A DNA stretch of 64,000 nucleotides from Gibbula magus (GCA_936450465.1 OW388300.1:38968358-39032357); one strand, 5' to 3'. Positions 1 to 12,981 are shown, counted from the first letter of the stretch. Translations and numbers: made by a program. Notes: a model not told the origin generated them from the letters alone.

Positions 1-158
1 TATGCCGTTTATGAAATTCGTTAAAGTGTATAATTTCGCTCTCGCTCGGGCAGTACACAAATTCACACTCGTTTCGCAAAAGTTATATGATACACTTCCC
101 CGGGTAATAATCTATAAATATAGCCTATTGATATTGGCTACCAATGGTTATTACGCAC

Positions 159-398
159 CTGTCCATTCAACGTTACATGAGCCCAGGTGTATCCGTCCGC
201 AGTGTGGCGGTCACCATTGAAGGGCAAGCACTGACCATTGGACATTGTCCCGATGACAGGATGGTTAAGTCCGTAACCGGATCTAACGTGCAGTTCGTAT
301 GTAGCGCATGCGCAGTCAGCTGCTTCAGTCGTCCTTGAAACGATGACCAGTAGAAAAAGGCCGAAAGAAACCGCCATCTTAAAAATTTTTAGAGTCAT
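159..398 (-). CDS. Secreted SH3b-domain protein, first coding exon (partial gene)
   Basis: Seen: the ATG at 398 opens an 80-codon exon ending at 159 in a good donor (GGACAG then GTGCGT), phase 0. A second Met is at 377. Residues about 8-27 are a hydrophobic signal peptide ending near TTEAADC. They are followed by a Cys-rich bacterial-type SH3 (SH3b) segment with the motifs LHVRSGYGLNHPVIG, GQCLPFNG and ADGYTWAHV. Known: in molluscs such SH3b domains occur at the N terminus of secreted proteins, including goose-type lysozymes, where they are thought to bind cell-wall or glycan ligands. Inference: a secreted, possibly lysozyme-like protein. The remaining exons are beyond position 1, so the enzymatic domain is unknown; positions 1-158 are the start of its intron. 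Confidence 0.75.
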
Positions 399-538
399 TG
401 ACTGTGCACCTCATCAGGCATTGTATGATTAAATAATCGAGACTTAATACATGTGAAAATAGGTTTATGTACATTCAATGAATCGTCACCAAACATACTT
501 TCTCTCAACGTGTATAAGAAGGAGTAAGAAAGAAGCTT

Positions 539-868
539 TTAAAGGGAAAGTAGCACGTATATAGATAACGTAGATAATTTCACCAATAGCAAAACACCCT
601 TCTCTCTTCGGGAAATCAAGTTCAAAATGAGTGTAAATGGCTCAGTAAAGCTATGGGAATGGTTTTGTAATTCGAAATAATAAAAGGTGTTCACAATAAA
701 ATGGCCGCCATGCAATTTTTACTTTATACGCAACACTGTCATTACCACAATGGTTTGTGTAATAAGATGTTTAACCCTCTAAAGTAAATTTTAATGCACA
801 AACTAACATTATAAATGGGAAATTTGAAAAAATAAATTTTGCAAAAAAACTTGCTACAGTCCCTTTAA
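539..868. repeat. TTAA-flanked MITE, family T1 (copy 1)
   Basis: Bounded by TTAA at 539-542 and 865-868, with inverted ends of the type aaagggaaagtagcacg / gctacagtccctttaa. The internal core ataaaatggccgccatgcaa is shared with copies at 8231, 57576 and 62948. No ORF. TTAA duplication is typical of piggyBac-type transposition, so this is probably a non-autonomous piggyBac-like element. Confidence 0.75.
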
Positions 869-1239
869 CGGTAATCCCATACTCAATTAAGCCACGTACT
901 CTTATATGTGACCTCTCAAAAATCAAAATATGCCTGATAAAGGTATGATATTATTCACCAACCTTACCTGCTGCACACACATACAGTTAAGCAAGAAACA
1001 AAGTACCCCCTTTCTAGAAATTATACATTATACACACACGCCCCAATGTTAACAACCAATGCCAAAACAGTGAGGTGCTAGCTGGATCTGACCAACTGAA
1101 CTCTCTGCTAGGTAACTGCACTCAGTGAGATCAACAGACATCTCTAGAATTTGAGGAGGTTCAATCCAGAACTGATCACGTTTGATTTTTCTGGAGAACC
1201 AATCAGAATCGAGTATCCAGCAATGTCATGGTAGAATTG
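869..1239. other. Intergenic stretch with nothing recognised
   Basis: AT-rich sequence without a supported ORF, repeat ends or RNA gene. Confidence 0.5.
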
Positions 1240-1410
1240 ATAAGGTGAGGTCAGGTGAGCTGGGGTTTTAACGCTGCTTTCAAGATTATTTCACTTATAT
1301 CGCGGCTGCTTGCATTATGGCAGGGAGAAAGCCCACAATTCCATGTGGCTATATGCCTTGCGGTGAAACCTGCGAGCATCGGCTGGAACAAGCGAACCAT
1401 GGGTGGTACT
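1240..1410 (-). repeat. SINE-1, truncated copy ending in a poly-G run
   Basis: The tail (gtgagctggggttttaacgc) and body of the common tRNA-derived SINE are present up to the aaccatgggtggtact segment. The copy then breaks into a run of about 27 G (1411-1437), so the tRNA-like head is missing. Confidence 0.8.
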
Positions 1411-1528
1411 TGGGGGGGGGGGGGGGGGGGGGGGGGGTAGCTAGTTAGTTTCTATAAGATATAATTATCATTAGCCCAGTGTACTAGACATTGGATGTGC
1501 AGTAATTGCTCATTTAGCTAAATATAGA

Positions 1529-2481
1529 TAGTCTGTTGTCCAAAAGAAACGCCTACCATATATATATCTGATCAGATTTCGTAAATACTGTTATGAACTG
1601 GTTAGCAATATTATAGCATTATTTGACCATTTCTGCATAATATATTTAAATTTCAGAAGTTACCATGTCACAAATATGGCGATAATTCAAATGAGACAAC
1701 ACAAATTGTTCAGTTTTCGATCAGTGCTTCATCAGAAAATATTTGAAACTGATTTTCAGACAACCACGAGCAACAACACAGGCACACATCCGCGTTAAAG
1801 TGGTGATGACGCTAAAGATGTACGTTGTTACAGTGGGAAAATGTATGTGGTGGTACGTGGTCCTGTGCATAGCTCAGTCCACCGCTATCAGTGAAGTTCA
1901 GCAACAACGGGCGTGGCTCGCTGGTTGGGTGGGTTACCCGCCTCATTGCTGGATAAAAACTGAGAGTTTGAAGGGTGATTCCCTGCCCCACACTGAGACA
2001 TGAGTTGAGAGGCTCGTGGTGTCACCTTGGGCAAGGGACTTTATTCGAAATGTGCCTCTGTTCACGCAACAGTACAATTGAGTACCTGGTTTGGAAGTGA
2101 AGGCAATGTGACAGATAACCCTTCGAGCGCTTAATTGGTAGCTCAGGTTGCATACTCCAAGAGGAGTTGAGAATGAAAATGGAACGATGTTGGTCCTTAT
2201 ACCAGGGTAATAATGTGTGTAGCGCTTCGAGCATGGCCCTTAGTGTTGTGGATTTAGCGCCATATAAGTATCCTCATTATTATTATTATTATCAACCGGA
2301 AATAGCGGTCTTCATTGAGCATGGTTTTCATGACTCGAATCACAGTTTTTTCCAAGATGGACTTTCATATTAATTATTCTTTCAGCATAACGTGGAGACC
2401 ACCATTAATTATATTTCAGAAATTATTTCATCTTTCATTTTAAGGAAAATCAAGTAGGCGTATCTTTTGGCCGACAGAGTA
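1529..2481. mobile_element. TA-flanked non-autonomous Tc1/mariner-like element (copy 1)
   Basis: Ends at 1529 (TA then gtctgttgtccaaaagaaacg) and 2481 (tatcttttggccgacagag then TA) are inverted. The subterminal sequence matches, in opposite orientation, the 524-bp copy at 59771-60294. No transposase frame is visible. The copy is longer because another retroposon (about 1830-2292) is nested inside. Confidence 0.75.
1830..2292 (+). repeat. Retroposon 'SINE-C' nested in the Tc1-like MITE
   Basis: A block absent from the sister MITE at 59771. It contains caccttgggcaagggactt, gtgtagcgcttcgagcat and tttagcgccatataagtatc and ends in (ATT)n, a typical retroposon tail. A degenerate relative lies at 9723-9995. 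I do not recognise the family; it could be a SINE or the 3' end of a LINE. Confidence 0.6.
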
Positions 2482-2674
2482 GTCTGCACCTTCATATGGT
2501 ATTTACATGTCATTTATTTATGGTGTAAATCTATTACACTTTACCTTTGCATAATACTCAAGTATAACAATACAAACCTCATTCGCCTCCCACAGAGGTT
2601 GCTCCCATCAGATTCCGATCCTAAACTCGTATTTCGCTTGAAATCGACAGCAGAAGTATAGTCCCCTATCGGTG

Positions 2675-2975
2675 TAGGTGAGGTGAGGTGAGTTGGGGTT
2701 TAACGCTTTCAAGATTATTTCACTTACATCGCGGCTGCTAGTATTATGGCAGGGAGAAAGCCCGTAACGTTATGCATTGCGGTGAAACCTGCGAGCATCG
2801 GCTGGAACTAGCGAACCATGGGTGGTACTACGCTGACATTCAGTGTAGCATTGCATCCAAACCTTACTGCGTTTAGAACAGTTCTCTCCTGCAGACAAAG
2901 TTGCAGTGCGGGATTCGAACCCCGGACCTCTTGATCAAAAGCCGAAAGCGCTAACCACTGTGCTATTCCGCCCCT
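2675..2975 (-). repeat. SINE-1 copy, nearly full length, with target-site duplication
   Basis: Runs (tail to head on +) from ggtgaggtgaggtgagttgg to the tRNA-like head with B-box complement ggattcgaacc. Flanked by an imperfect 10-bp duplication, cctatcggtg (2665-2674) and cctaacggtg (2976-2985). Pol III A- and B-boxes are in the head. Confidence 0.85.
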
Positions 2976-3054
2976 CCTAACGGTGGAAAGCGGAAACTCG
3001 TACTGTATCCCTGCTTCAAAACCAATGAAAATTCATCTTTCAGTGGCCATGTCG

Positions 3055-3460
3055 ACCGAGTGCCTTCAAAGATCTAGGCATTTTACTATGAAGCGTCTTG
3101 CTCATTAGCATATGTCCTTCGAATATGTCTGATGTAAATAACGCAAATGAACTATTGTTGGTATTTGTCTCTGATCTGATCTTCTTAATTTATAAGCATG
3201 TTTATGAATATTAGTTTTCAGAAAATCAAATAGCATATTTCGAGGAAAACACATGAAACGAGAAAACGTTGGTCTTTTGTTTATTTTATCATTATGCATA
3301 TCATTAGCAAATGTCACTGATCGCACAACTAGATTCATTTGCAACCAATCAGGACACTTCCTTTCTGCCCCCGATTTCAAGCGTAAAACAAAAGAGGTTA
3401 GGATCGGAAACTTGAAGAGAGTAACCTCTGTAGGAAGAGAATGTACAAACCTTTGGTTCA
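3055..3460. repeat. Dispersed repeat R1, uninterrupted copy
   Basis: This segment matches 42040-42354 plus 43491-43600, where a hAT-type element interrupts it. Here the joining sequence is continuous (attcatttgcaaccaatcag near 3334), so it serves as an empty-site reference. The open frame across it is not supported as a gene. Confidence 0.6.
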
Positions 3461-3626
3461 GTGAAGCCTTGTCAAAGACAATCTGGGTTATCTTGAGGAA
3501 AACATATCAACACTATAACCTAGTCTATATAAGGGACAGTACACATACCGTATTTACTGTGAATTATAGCGAGTTGCTATATAATTAAGCACTGGATTTT
3601 CATCGACCTACAATTATTGGATATGC

Positions 3627-4564
3627 TTAAAGGTGCATCCAATGTATTGTTGAGGCTCACGAATGCCAAACGTTATAAATGATGTAACGTGTTATTTTAA
3701 GTACTGACTGTTGCCAAAAATGATATTTTGATGACAGTCCACTCTGTATAGTGTCGTTATAAGGTTGAAATAAGTGACTTCGAAAACCGCACAGTGCTCC
3801 GCGATTGACGTACTTTAATTAGTCAAACGTAATTTTGATAACTTATTTACAGCAGGCAAAAAAACAAATTTGGGTTGGTAATGTTTAAAAGGTCATGTAA
3901 CTACTCTGGATGTAAATGGGATCTGTAGTTTCGGATTCCTAACATGTGTTATGATGGTGCTCGATTTTAATTGGAAACTAGTAATTATGATATGGCACTT
4001 GGAGTTGAATATGCATGTTGAGCGAAATTATTTTTTATTGATATGGTATGATTGAACGTAAAGCAGTCTGATTAAAATCGACCTTGTTCCGAGGATTAAA
4101 CTTGCAAAATTATGTATCTACCGGGATAGGAACAAGTTCTGTAGATTCCTCTCCACAAGGTCTGAATACACCCCGTATTTGCACGTGTTCCGAACCAGTT
4201 TAGCGCAGCCAAAGCCCAGTCAAATAGCTGACCAATCACAACGTAGTTTTTAAACGGTCACTGTTTTGAAAGCATTCGGAACAGACCAAAGGATAGCTGT
4301 TTGGAGTTATCTGCCCCTGGCTTCTCGCACCGAAAGCATTTGTTGGGCGTCCTTTGATTGGCTACTTGAATCGCGCTTGAACGCGCGAGTCTACGGGCTG
4401 TTTTCAGACGGTTTGGCGTGGAACCTACGACCGATATGAGTTCGTATCCCCGTAGATGCACTAATTTGCAATTTTTATTCCACGGAAAACCGTCGATTTT
4501 AATCAGACTGGAACGTATAGAAGCAAAATAAAGTTTTATGAAACACAATGGATGCACTTTTTAA
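3627..4564. mobile_element. TTAA-flanked non-autonomous element, family P (copy 1)
   Basis: TTAA at 3627-3630 is followed by aggtgcatccaatg; the other end is caatggatgcacttt then TTAA at 4561-4564. The 487-bp relative at 34589-35075 has the same ends and core. This copy is about 940 bp with extra internal sequence at 4090-4500. No transposase frame. Probably piggyBac-mobilised. Confidence 0.7.
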
Positions 4565-6379
4565 TGAAGCTTTCGTAGAAATCTTAAATAAACGAGTATA
4601 TATTTCATTATTTGACGATTGAATCAAAACAAATTGTTTAAAGAAGTAAAATATTTTACAAATCCAAGGATCTTGGCCGTTGGTGTAAAATTCTCATAAA
4701 TAAGTAACCTATAAAATACACAATACAATAATGATAAAGAAATAGGCCCACGTATAGGCAAATCGGGAAAAGACTAGATAAGACAACACAATCGTATATG
4801 GGAGTTATTATCCATTATGTGTTGAAAATAAGTCAAGACATGAATGACGATATGTTGCACATGAGCGACAATACCTAGCGACATTTTCATTGACTGATTG
4901 ATAAATCCACGTGGCTTGGGAATACGAGACAACTTTTACAAGCTACAGATGAGTAGGTCAAGTTGACTTTTAGTCTATGTCATGGTTACACGAGTAGCCT
5001 CTGGTAATTTCAAAGTAACAGAAAAGGATTTATTTAAACAGCCATGTTTTTGTATTTAATTATTCTCATTTTATACATAAATGAATATGACTGAGCTTTT
5101 CCCACGAGTAAACTGTGCCGTGAGTTTCGGTTGCTTAGTAACGGCAGAGGAGTTTCGGATAGCATGCGAAAAGCGTGCATCACGTGCAGAATCTTGTCAG
5201 ATGACGTCATGGTTACTCATGCGAAATTGTCAACTCATCAGGTCAATTACAATACATATATGCCATCCACAATATACACAGAAAAGGTGAAATAATGCAA
5301 TAATGTACTGACGCCTTGGTGCCATAACGAACGGCAGCTATTGTTGCCCACTAAACTCCAAGGGGAGGGGCGTGTATAAAAGGAAAGCGCTGATTGGATC
5401 TATAGAAAAGCCATAGATTTTTCTGTGGTTGGTAGTTATATTTAGAGCCTATCGAGGATTTTCACGGGGAAAACTCCAGGGGATACGTTTCAAAGTGAAG
5501 CGAGCGAAACAATATACCCCGATTTCCAGGATGGGAAAGCTTATGCCCAATTAAATTCAAGTTTACATGCATATTGCTGCTTTCTGCGTTCCCCGATATA
5601 AGTGGTGTAAATGTGTCTAAAAGCTCTATCCAAGTAAAAATCGCAGAATTATTTTGTGAATGTTGCTGGGGTTGCCGGAGGTAACATACACGTACTTGCT
5701 GATGTCCAATATAATTATAGTAAAATGTGTATCAATATACCGAATTAAACCCTGTTATATGTTTAACAGTTGTCATAGAAACGCAACCTAGACTTTCCTT
5801 TCCAGGAATGGACTCCAAAACCGTAAAGCTTTAGCTCTATCAAAATGGTATGTGGGACCATGAAAGCACATCTTGGAAACACATTTCCAGCAAGAAAGTT
5901 CAAATATCTATGGATCCTTGAGAACAGTTTGCTTCTTTGATCGTCAATGGGTCATACCTAGTCCAGCATGCTAGACGTCTTCCTATGTGCGCAGTCATCG
6001 CACATAAACCGATGTTTAGATTATCGTAACTAGGTCGTACCCAAGTTATCAAATCCTTTGACCACTCCTTGAGACTTTGAATTTGATGCTGTGGTCGTAA
6101 TATTTATATAATAATATGAAACAAGTGATTCAGTATCTTCAAGGTAGTTTGGGTTCAGGCTATAGCAGTTTTATACTTTACAAAGTGTGTTAAATTTTGA
6201 CTGTTGAAATATGATATAAGTTTTGGCTGAATATTATAATATTGCGGCTTGAATACATTTCCACACTCAATCTCATTAAAATATGATAATTAATTAACTC
6301 AATCTCATTCAAATCAGATCATTGATTCGTTCCCTGAGCTTATTTGCTAATTTGGTCATTATAGATGAGTGACAACCCA
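4565..6379. other. Intergenic, no gene or repeat recognised
   Basis: About 1.8 kb of AT-rich sequence. I see no ORF with protein-like composition, no inverted ends and no tRNA-like box pair. Confidence 0.4.
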
Positions 6380-7710
6380 AACAAGAAAAAAGTGAGCATG
6401 GCTCACATACCCCCGTCATCCGCTATCCGTCCATTGAGAATTATAGATATGAAGGTTACTATGTTTAAAAAAAAGCTTCAAGCATCATAATATTGTCCAA
6501 AATAATTTTAGGAACTGACTGTTATTACAAAATTTAATTCACCCAGATGTAATATTTTTCAGGTAACTTAATTTTTCCCATTAGGGCATCACACCGGTAA
6601 TTTGTACCAAGTTCAATTACAGATTCAAGGGCTTTGAAATAATATTGCGGAACTGGACTGTGAACTCGATAAAGAGTATCATCTGGACTACCTACATGTA
6701 AAATTTCATTCACGTAGATGTAATAGTTTCCGAGAAAAATTGTCCCCATTGGAGCATCACAGTTCTTTTGGTTCTAAGTTCAATTTCGGATTCAAGGGCC
6801 ATAACTCTGTAAAAAATAATATTTCGGAACTGGTTTTCGAACTCGATGAAGAGTATCATCTGGACTAACTCCATATTAAATTTCATTCACCTAGATGTAA
6901 TAGTTTCCTAGAAAACTTGTCCCCATTGGAGCATCACAATTCTTCTGGTACGAAGTTTAATTTCGGATTCAAGGGCCATAACTCCGTAAAAAATAATATT
7001 TCGGAACTGGTTTTCGAACTCGATGAAGAGTATCATCTGGACTACCTCCATATTAAATTTCATTCACCTAGATGTAATAGTTTCCTAGAAAACTTGTCCC
7101 CATTGGAGCATCACAATTCTTCTGGTACGAAGTTTAATTTCGGATTCAAGGGCCATAACTCCGTAAAAAATAATATTTCGGAACTGGTTTTCGAACTCGA
7201 TGAAGAGTATCATCTGGACTACCTCCATATTAAATTTCATTAACCTAGATGTAATAGTTTCCTAGAAAACTTGTCCCCATTGGAGCATCACAGTTCTTCT
7301 GGTACGAAGTTCAATTTCGGTTTCAAGGGCCATAACTCTGTAAAAAATAATATTTCGGAACTGGTTTTCGAACTCGATAAAGAGTATGGTCATGAGTACT
7401 CACAACCAAAATTTCATTCACCTAGTTTGAACAGTATCCGAGAAAACTTGTCCCCATTGAACACAATAAAACTAAGTCCAAAAAGTGACGTTTCCATGGA
7501 AACGACAAAAAATATCAATCTCAGAAAATTGAAAATTGTCTGTGCGCGATCGGAAGAACATGGTTAACATCTGTACAAAGTTTGGTTGATGTAGCTTTGA
7601 CATTTTTTGAGAAAATTGACCGGACGGAAGGACAGACGGAAGGACGGACGGAAGGACGGACGGACGGAATGACCGCTATATACCCCCGCTTACTTCGTAA
7701 CAGGGGTATA
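6380..7710. mobile_element. Candidate tandem-repeat-bearing element (Helitron/Helentron-like?)
   Basis: A central 177-bp tandem array (about 6553-7465) is followed by a (GGAC)n-rich stretch (7618-7675) and a terminal palindrome, tatacccccg...caggggtata (7677-7710). Near the left end is the palindrome gtgagcatggctcac followed by atacccccg. Known: non-autonomous Helitrons/Helentrons often carry central tandem repeats and terminal hairpins. The assignment is inference; no Rep/helicase is encoded. Confidence 0.4.
6553..7465 (+). repeat. 177-bp tandem array, about five units
   Basis: The anchor ccnagaaaa..ttgtccccat recurs at 6730, 6907, 7084, 7261 and 7438, exactly 177 bp apart. The three inner units are nearly identical and the outer ones diverged. 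Because 177 is divisible by 3, a 59-residue unit stays open in one frame, producing spurious repetitive ORFs of 108 and 98 codons. Confidence 0.9.
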
Positions 7711-8230
7711 ATTAGAAAATAAGCGTAGTAAACCTATCAATGACCTGATTTTAATGAGAATGTTGCCACACTTAAAACAATCAGTTTTACAAGTTAAAAT
7801 ACAACAAACACCACAATTCATTTCAAATAGTTTACTCATTTTGATGTTCAAAACGATACCCTCATATCATATCACCACAACACATATCAACAACATTCAT
7901 TATTCTGCTTAAATAAATATAACATTGTGAGAATTGAACATGTGCAATGTTAAACAAAAGAACAATTATATGTAAAAAACAAAGCTGTGTTGCATTGAAA
8001 ATAACAATATAGTCATATACTCATATCTTCCCAGACAAGAAAAATCTTCGCTTATCCATTATCAGCAGTCAAAATAGATAGTTATGCTAATTTATGCTAA
8101 ATCAACAATCCGCTACAACTCAATAAATTACTAGCTAAAAAACTGAGCTATTCGATCCAGTGTTAAGTTCTCTATGAGCAAAGAATGGTCCCAATCTTAA
8201 CAACAACTTTACCCTCTTACAATAGAGTGT
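7711..8230. other. Intergenic, nothing recognised
   Basis: AT-rich, with no supported ORF or repeat boundary. Confidence 0.4.
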
Positions 8231-8592
8231 TTAATAGGGCAGTAGCAAGTTTTTTCGGTGAAATAAGTTGATAAAATGTATTTGAAAAATAATGTCACCA
8301 CTAGTAAAGCACCCTTCCCTCTTCAGAAAATCAAGTTAATAAATGAGTGTACATGATTCCGAAAAGCCATGGGAATCGTTTCTCTCATTCGAAATAATCA
8401 AATGTGTTCACAATAAAATGGCCGCCATGCAATTTTTGCTTTATACACAACACCATTTTTACAACTATGGAAAATTGGTTTGTGTAATAATATGTTTTAC
8501 CCGCTAAAGTAAATATAAATGACACAAACAATCATTATAAATGGGAAATTTGAAATAATAAAATTGGAAAAAAAGTGCTACTGCCCCTTTAA
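8231..8592. repeat. TTAA-flanked MITE, family T1 (copy 2)
   Basis: TTAA at 8231-8234 and 8589-8592. Ends are tagggcagtagcaag / gtgctactgcccctttaa; the core is aaaatggccgccatgcaa. No ORF. Confidence 0.8.
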
Positions 8593-9722
8593 GTCCTCAA
8601 ATCTCAAACAAGGAAACATGCATATACATGTGATCTAATTAAATTTAGATTGACTGTTCTATATTATGTAAATACAACAAAGTACGGTATAACAAAAGAT
8701 ATATTTAAAAAACTGTTAATCTAAATTTATTTAAATTGATGTACATGCAAAAGCAAGGAAGGACAAGAGCAAGAAGATATTCTAAATGAATACTTGATAA
8801 CATTATACTTTATCACAAAGGAATTTTTAAGTTTTGAAAAGTAAATGATTGACTATGTAAGTTGAGAAGTAAGTTTTATAGGTTTGGAGAATATACATAT
8901 ATTATGAAACATGAATGCGAAGGCCAATGTAAGTTGTGTAAGTTATGTAAGTTAAGTTATAATGACATTGTAAGTAATCCGTAGCCATACAAATCTATAA
9001 TGATTTTACGAAACTTCATTTGGTTTGAACTTTAAAAATTCTTTTGAGACAAATGGGAAAACAAAGTTCATTCATATTATCATATCATATACTTAACAAA
9101 AACGATAACAACCGGTCCAATATTCAAGTATTACATTGTCAATTAAATATAATCAGTGTTAAAAATTGTTGAACGTCCTAGGCATTGAATATGCACAATT
9201 ATTATGCAATTTTCATGTCAAAAACAAGATGATTTTATTTACTTAATTTATTTTTAACATTTGCCTCAAACAAAAATCGGTATAGATGTGACATACAAAT
9301 CCTCTTCACATTCTCACTGTTACAATGATCACACAGGTTACCAGTTAACTCTCTGCATGGCTTAATACAGCAAGGATGATTTTATGAAGCTTCAGTCAGT
9401 TTGAACACTTGATGAAGGATATAATGTGGTAATACTCCACATACCGGTAATCAGATATCCACAAGAGCATGTCAGTCAAATTGACATCAACATTATTGCG
9501 CGAAAAGGACAAAACAACAGAACATCCTAGATATTGAGCAGCAACAGTACCTATGGAGATCAAAGAAGTCATATAAAAATACCCTTAGATTCATGTTAAA
9601 CTTCTTTATATTGCAAAAAAAATTAAAGTGGTACACAAATTAACTTATTTCAGTTATTCATGCATTGGAAAAAAATATTCGAAAGATTCATTGTGTTTTC
9701 TGTTGTGACATGCCTTGTGCAA
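8593..9722. other. Intergenic, nothing recognised
   Basis: AT-rich DNA without protein-like ORFs. Short direct repeats of 'taagttatgtaagttaag' occur around 8930-8960. Confidence 0.4.
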
Positions 9723-9995
9723 TTCTTAGTTGACAGTGAAGTTAATCAACAATGAGTGCGGCTAGTCATAAGATGGGTGACCCATTTCATGGCTGGATAA
9801 TCTGAGAGTTTCAAGGATTCATTCCCTCCCCAATAAGGAGACATGAGACATTTGGGCAAGTGACTTTATTCAAAGTGTATGTCTCAGCCAATTCACCTGG
9901 CAGTTTGATTCGTTTGAAAGTGAAGGCAATGAGAGAGTTAATTAATCTTAACACACCTTAATTGAGAATTGGTAGGTAATGAAGTTAGATAAGTT
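9723..9995 (+). repeat. SINE-C, degenerate copy
   Basis: Follows the 1880-2150 element in order: gggtgaccca, gctggata..ctgagagttt, ttgggcaagtgacttta, tgaaggcaatg. Many substitutions indicate an old copy. Confidence 0.6.
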
Positions 9996-10234
9996 GATCA
10001 TTCATCTAATCCCTTATTCACTCAGTCTTCATTGTAAAAGAAACAGTTCTGGTTTTCAGTATCTCCATACACACCTACATTTACCATGCACAGATTAAAT
10101 TCATTCATTCAAACTTAACAACATGGAGAAAATAAAATCCCATAAATAGATGTTTCAAAATGTAATTCTTTACAAGCAATGATGACAATTGTTGATTGCA
10201 AGTGTTAAGGGTACTCCTATTCGTAAGTTATTTT

Positions 10235-10445
10235 GGAAATGAGGTGGTTTGTTAACACTGCTTTCAGGAGTATTTCATGTCTCTATTATTATTATTAACA
10301 CCATTGTGGCTATGCATTGAAATGAAGCATGCAAGTAACTACTGAACTAAGAAACCATGGTGGTACTGTGATGAAATTCAATGTAGCATCACACCTAACT
10401 TTATTGCATGTAGAACAGTTCTCTAAAGCAGACAAAATTGCCTAT
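10235..10445 (-). repeat. SINE-1, degenerate copy
   Basis: Retains gctttcaggagtatttcat, gtggctatgcattg, aaaccatggtggtactg and tagaacagttctct in the right order. The tRNA head is lost. Clearly older than the other copies. Confidence 0.7.
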
Positions 10446-12654
10446 AAATTATTTATGTATATGTTACACACATATACTTTTTTTGTCAATGCAAAATAAC
10501 AAGATACCTTCATTTAGATTGATATTTTCATGGCATTATAAAAAATTTGTTAATTCACGGTTTTGATTTGAAAATTGGTATACTGTAATCCCTAAGAAGC
10601 TTGATTTAAAACAAATAAATATTCATATCAAATTTTTTAACAAATAAAATATACATGTTATTGTTTAAGGCATATAAATATGACCATACTTTTGATATAA
10701 TATCTTTTGGGAGAAAAACTAATTTTCATAAAATAAAACTTCTTTGGTGTAACAGTGAACAAACATCTCATAAAACAAACATTTTCAACATAAAAATGCC
10801 ACATTGTTTTAAAAGACATGTATTATATACCTAATTGGTTTTTTCAAACACAACAATAATTTTCAACATAAATAACAAACAATTTGTATTTGTATGTCGA
10901 AATGCCTCAAATGAATAATAAAGTTGTATATCCATAAAAGATATTGATATTAATATAAACATTTTTAACAAACATATAAACAAACTTCTAGATGGTCTCT
11001 CTTGTTCGTAACATTTTAAAATTTTGTTAGGATATAAAGCAAGCCAAAGCAACTTATCAGAATTCAAGAAAATAGATAGTTGGGCATTCTCTTCCGAAAG
11101 AGTTCTCTCAACTCAGTGCTTCTATCCTAACATCTGTTGCATATGGTGCATGATCTGTGCTAGAAATAGGTGTGACCCAGTGATAAATTTACAAATATGA
11201 CATCCAGAGTCTATGGATCTCGCTACGTATACCACAATCTGTTGTGAGCAGATATAAGTGAGTCCTTCAATAAGTAAAGAATATCGCCAAAAACATTTAA
11301 GTATTTGATGCAGGACTTGGGGGGAAATTTTCACTAGGTGTGTTGACATCCAGAGTCAAGGGACTCGCTACGTATACCACAAGTTGTTGTGAGTCCCAGC
11401 AGATATAAGTGAGTCCTTCAATATGTAAGAAATACCGTCAAAAAAACATTGAAGTCCAGGGGACTCCCAGCTTAAATTTTTATGAATACTTTCCAAATTT
11501 TATGAGTATATGATGCAGGATGGGGTGTCTTGATTGGTTGCATCAAAAGTTAGTTGTGCAATCCACAACACTTTTTCAAACAGTCTGCTCTCATAACTGT
11601 TCAAAATAAGCAGAGTTACAGTGAGGAGCACACATAAGGCTGCTACTCTCACTGCCTGGTTCTTGTTCTTGTCATATATGGCCCATTGCTTGCGGAAGAT
11701 GATGATTTGCTAGCACAAAAAAGTGAAGGAAATGCAGCAATGCATAATTTAGTCAGTGACTGGCATCAGCTGTGCCTTGTGTAGGGAAGACCAATCTTCT
11801 CAACTTCTAACCAGATTTCTTACATGATGTGATGGGTGTGATTTTATGAAACTTTATTCAATTTTCAACAACCTTCAACAAGATTCATATATGCAAATGT
11901 ATAGTTGGGCCAATTACAAAACCTTTCTGTAATTTTCATCAATAAAGTGTAAGTTTTCTCAGTACTTTTTAGAATACAGAACCAAACATTTCAATGATAT
12001 GATGGATCCAATATCAGTTATATTTCTCTAAATAAATCTTATACAAAGTCAGCTTGTAAAATACATTAAAATTTGATATGCAAAGGTTATGAATATTTTG
12101 AATATCATTTCAAAGTTTGATTTGGTGACTAGAAAAATATAAATACTCCTTTGGTACAATATTGATTAACTTTTTAAAAATAAATATAATATCCACAAAT
12201 CTCTTTTATATTTTGTATGGACGGGTACTCAATGCATATAACTGGACATTTAATTTGTGACTTTAAGCACTTTGGTATCAGTCAGGCTTTCCTGGGGCAG
12301 TTCTCTGCGTCTTGGGGAATACACATTGTGTTGTATATCGAAAACAATCAATGACTAAAAGTTTGTGGAAATCAAATTTCAGAGGACACTTCAATAAAGC
12401 TTCTTCATGAATAATTTTTCAACTTGAATCCTAATTGTATATAAAATGAAAAATAAGTACAGGAATCAATATTTTGTTACACAAACACAAAATACCAAAC
12501 GAGATTGGTATACACATTTGTTGATATATCCAGGATATGTATACCATAAATACATACCGTAATTGAATCCCCATGTCAATAAATACATGATTCATAATCA
12601 TTTCCCCAAAATATACAGCTTGAGAATTGAGATGTCCATATATACAAAAGTATT
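10446..12654. other. Intergenic region with one local duplication
   Basis: No gene recognised. A 146-bp tandem duplication lies at about 11199-11490 (gacatccagagtc at 11199 and 11345, each followed by tcgctacgtataccacaa). Two short ORFs at 10.8-11.3 kb have no recognisable features and rest on chance in AT-rich sequence. Confidence 0.4.
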
Positions 12655-12950
12655 TACCGTATCTCCTCTAATAGACGCCGGGTCTCAAATAGATGCCGGG
12701 TGATAAGATGAGTAAAGTTTTGAAATAAAATAACTTATGATGTTCACGTTTGCCTCTTTAAGGAAATATTGTTCCGATTTAATAATGAATAAATATTCAA
12801 AATACAAATTCATATTCAAGAAAGTTTGTAATGATTACATTTCTATATGTTTGTTATTCAGATGATTTATATGCCAAAAATTTAGTAGACGGTGGTTGAG
12901 GGATGTATGATAAAAATAGACATTGGGGGCGTCTATTTGAGGAAATACAA
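12655..12950. repeat. MITE of the 'accgtatttcctctaata' family
   Basis: Ends accgtatctcctctaataga (left) and ctatttgaggaaataca (right) are inverted. Related ends occur at 27934-28368 and 33310-33534, and a single end near 46795. No coding capacity. Confidence 0.6.
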
Positions 12951-12981
12951 TAATGCGATTTTATGAAAGAAAATGAAATCA

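Noticed and set aside
3253..3588. 111-codon ORF with a signal-peptide-like start
   Set aside because: It overlaps repeat R1, whose other copy is broken by the hAT element and does not keep the frame.
6917..7567. Repeat protein of 59-residue units
   Set aside because: The frame is open only because the 177-bp DNA repeat length is divisible by three. There is no ATG-led gene context, and outer units carry stops.
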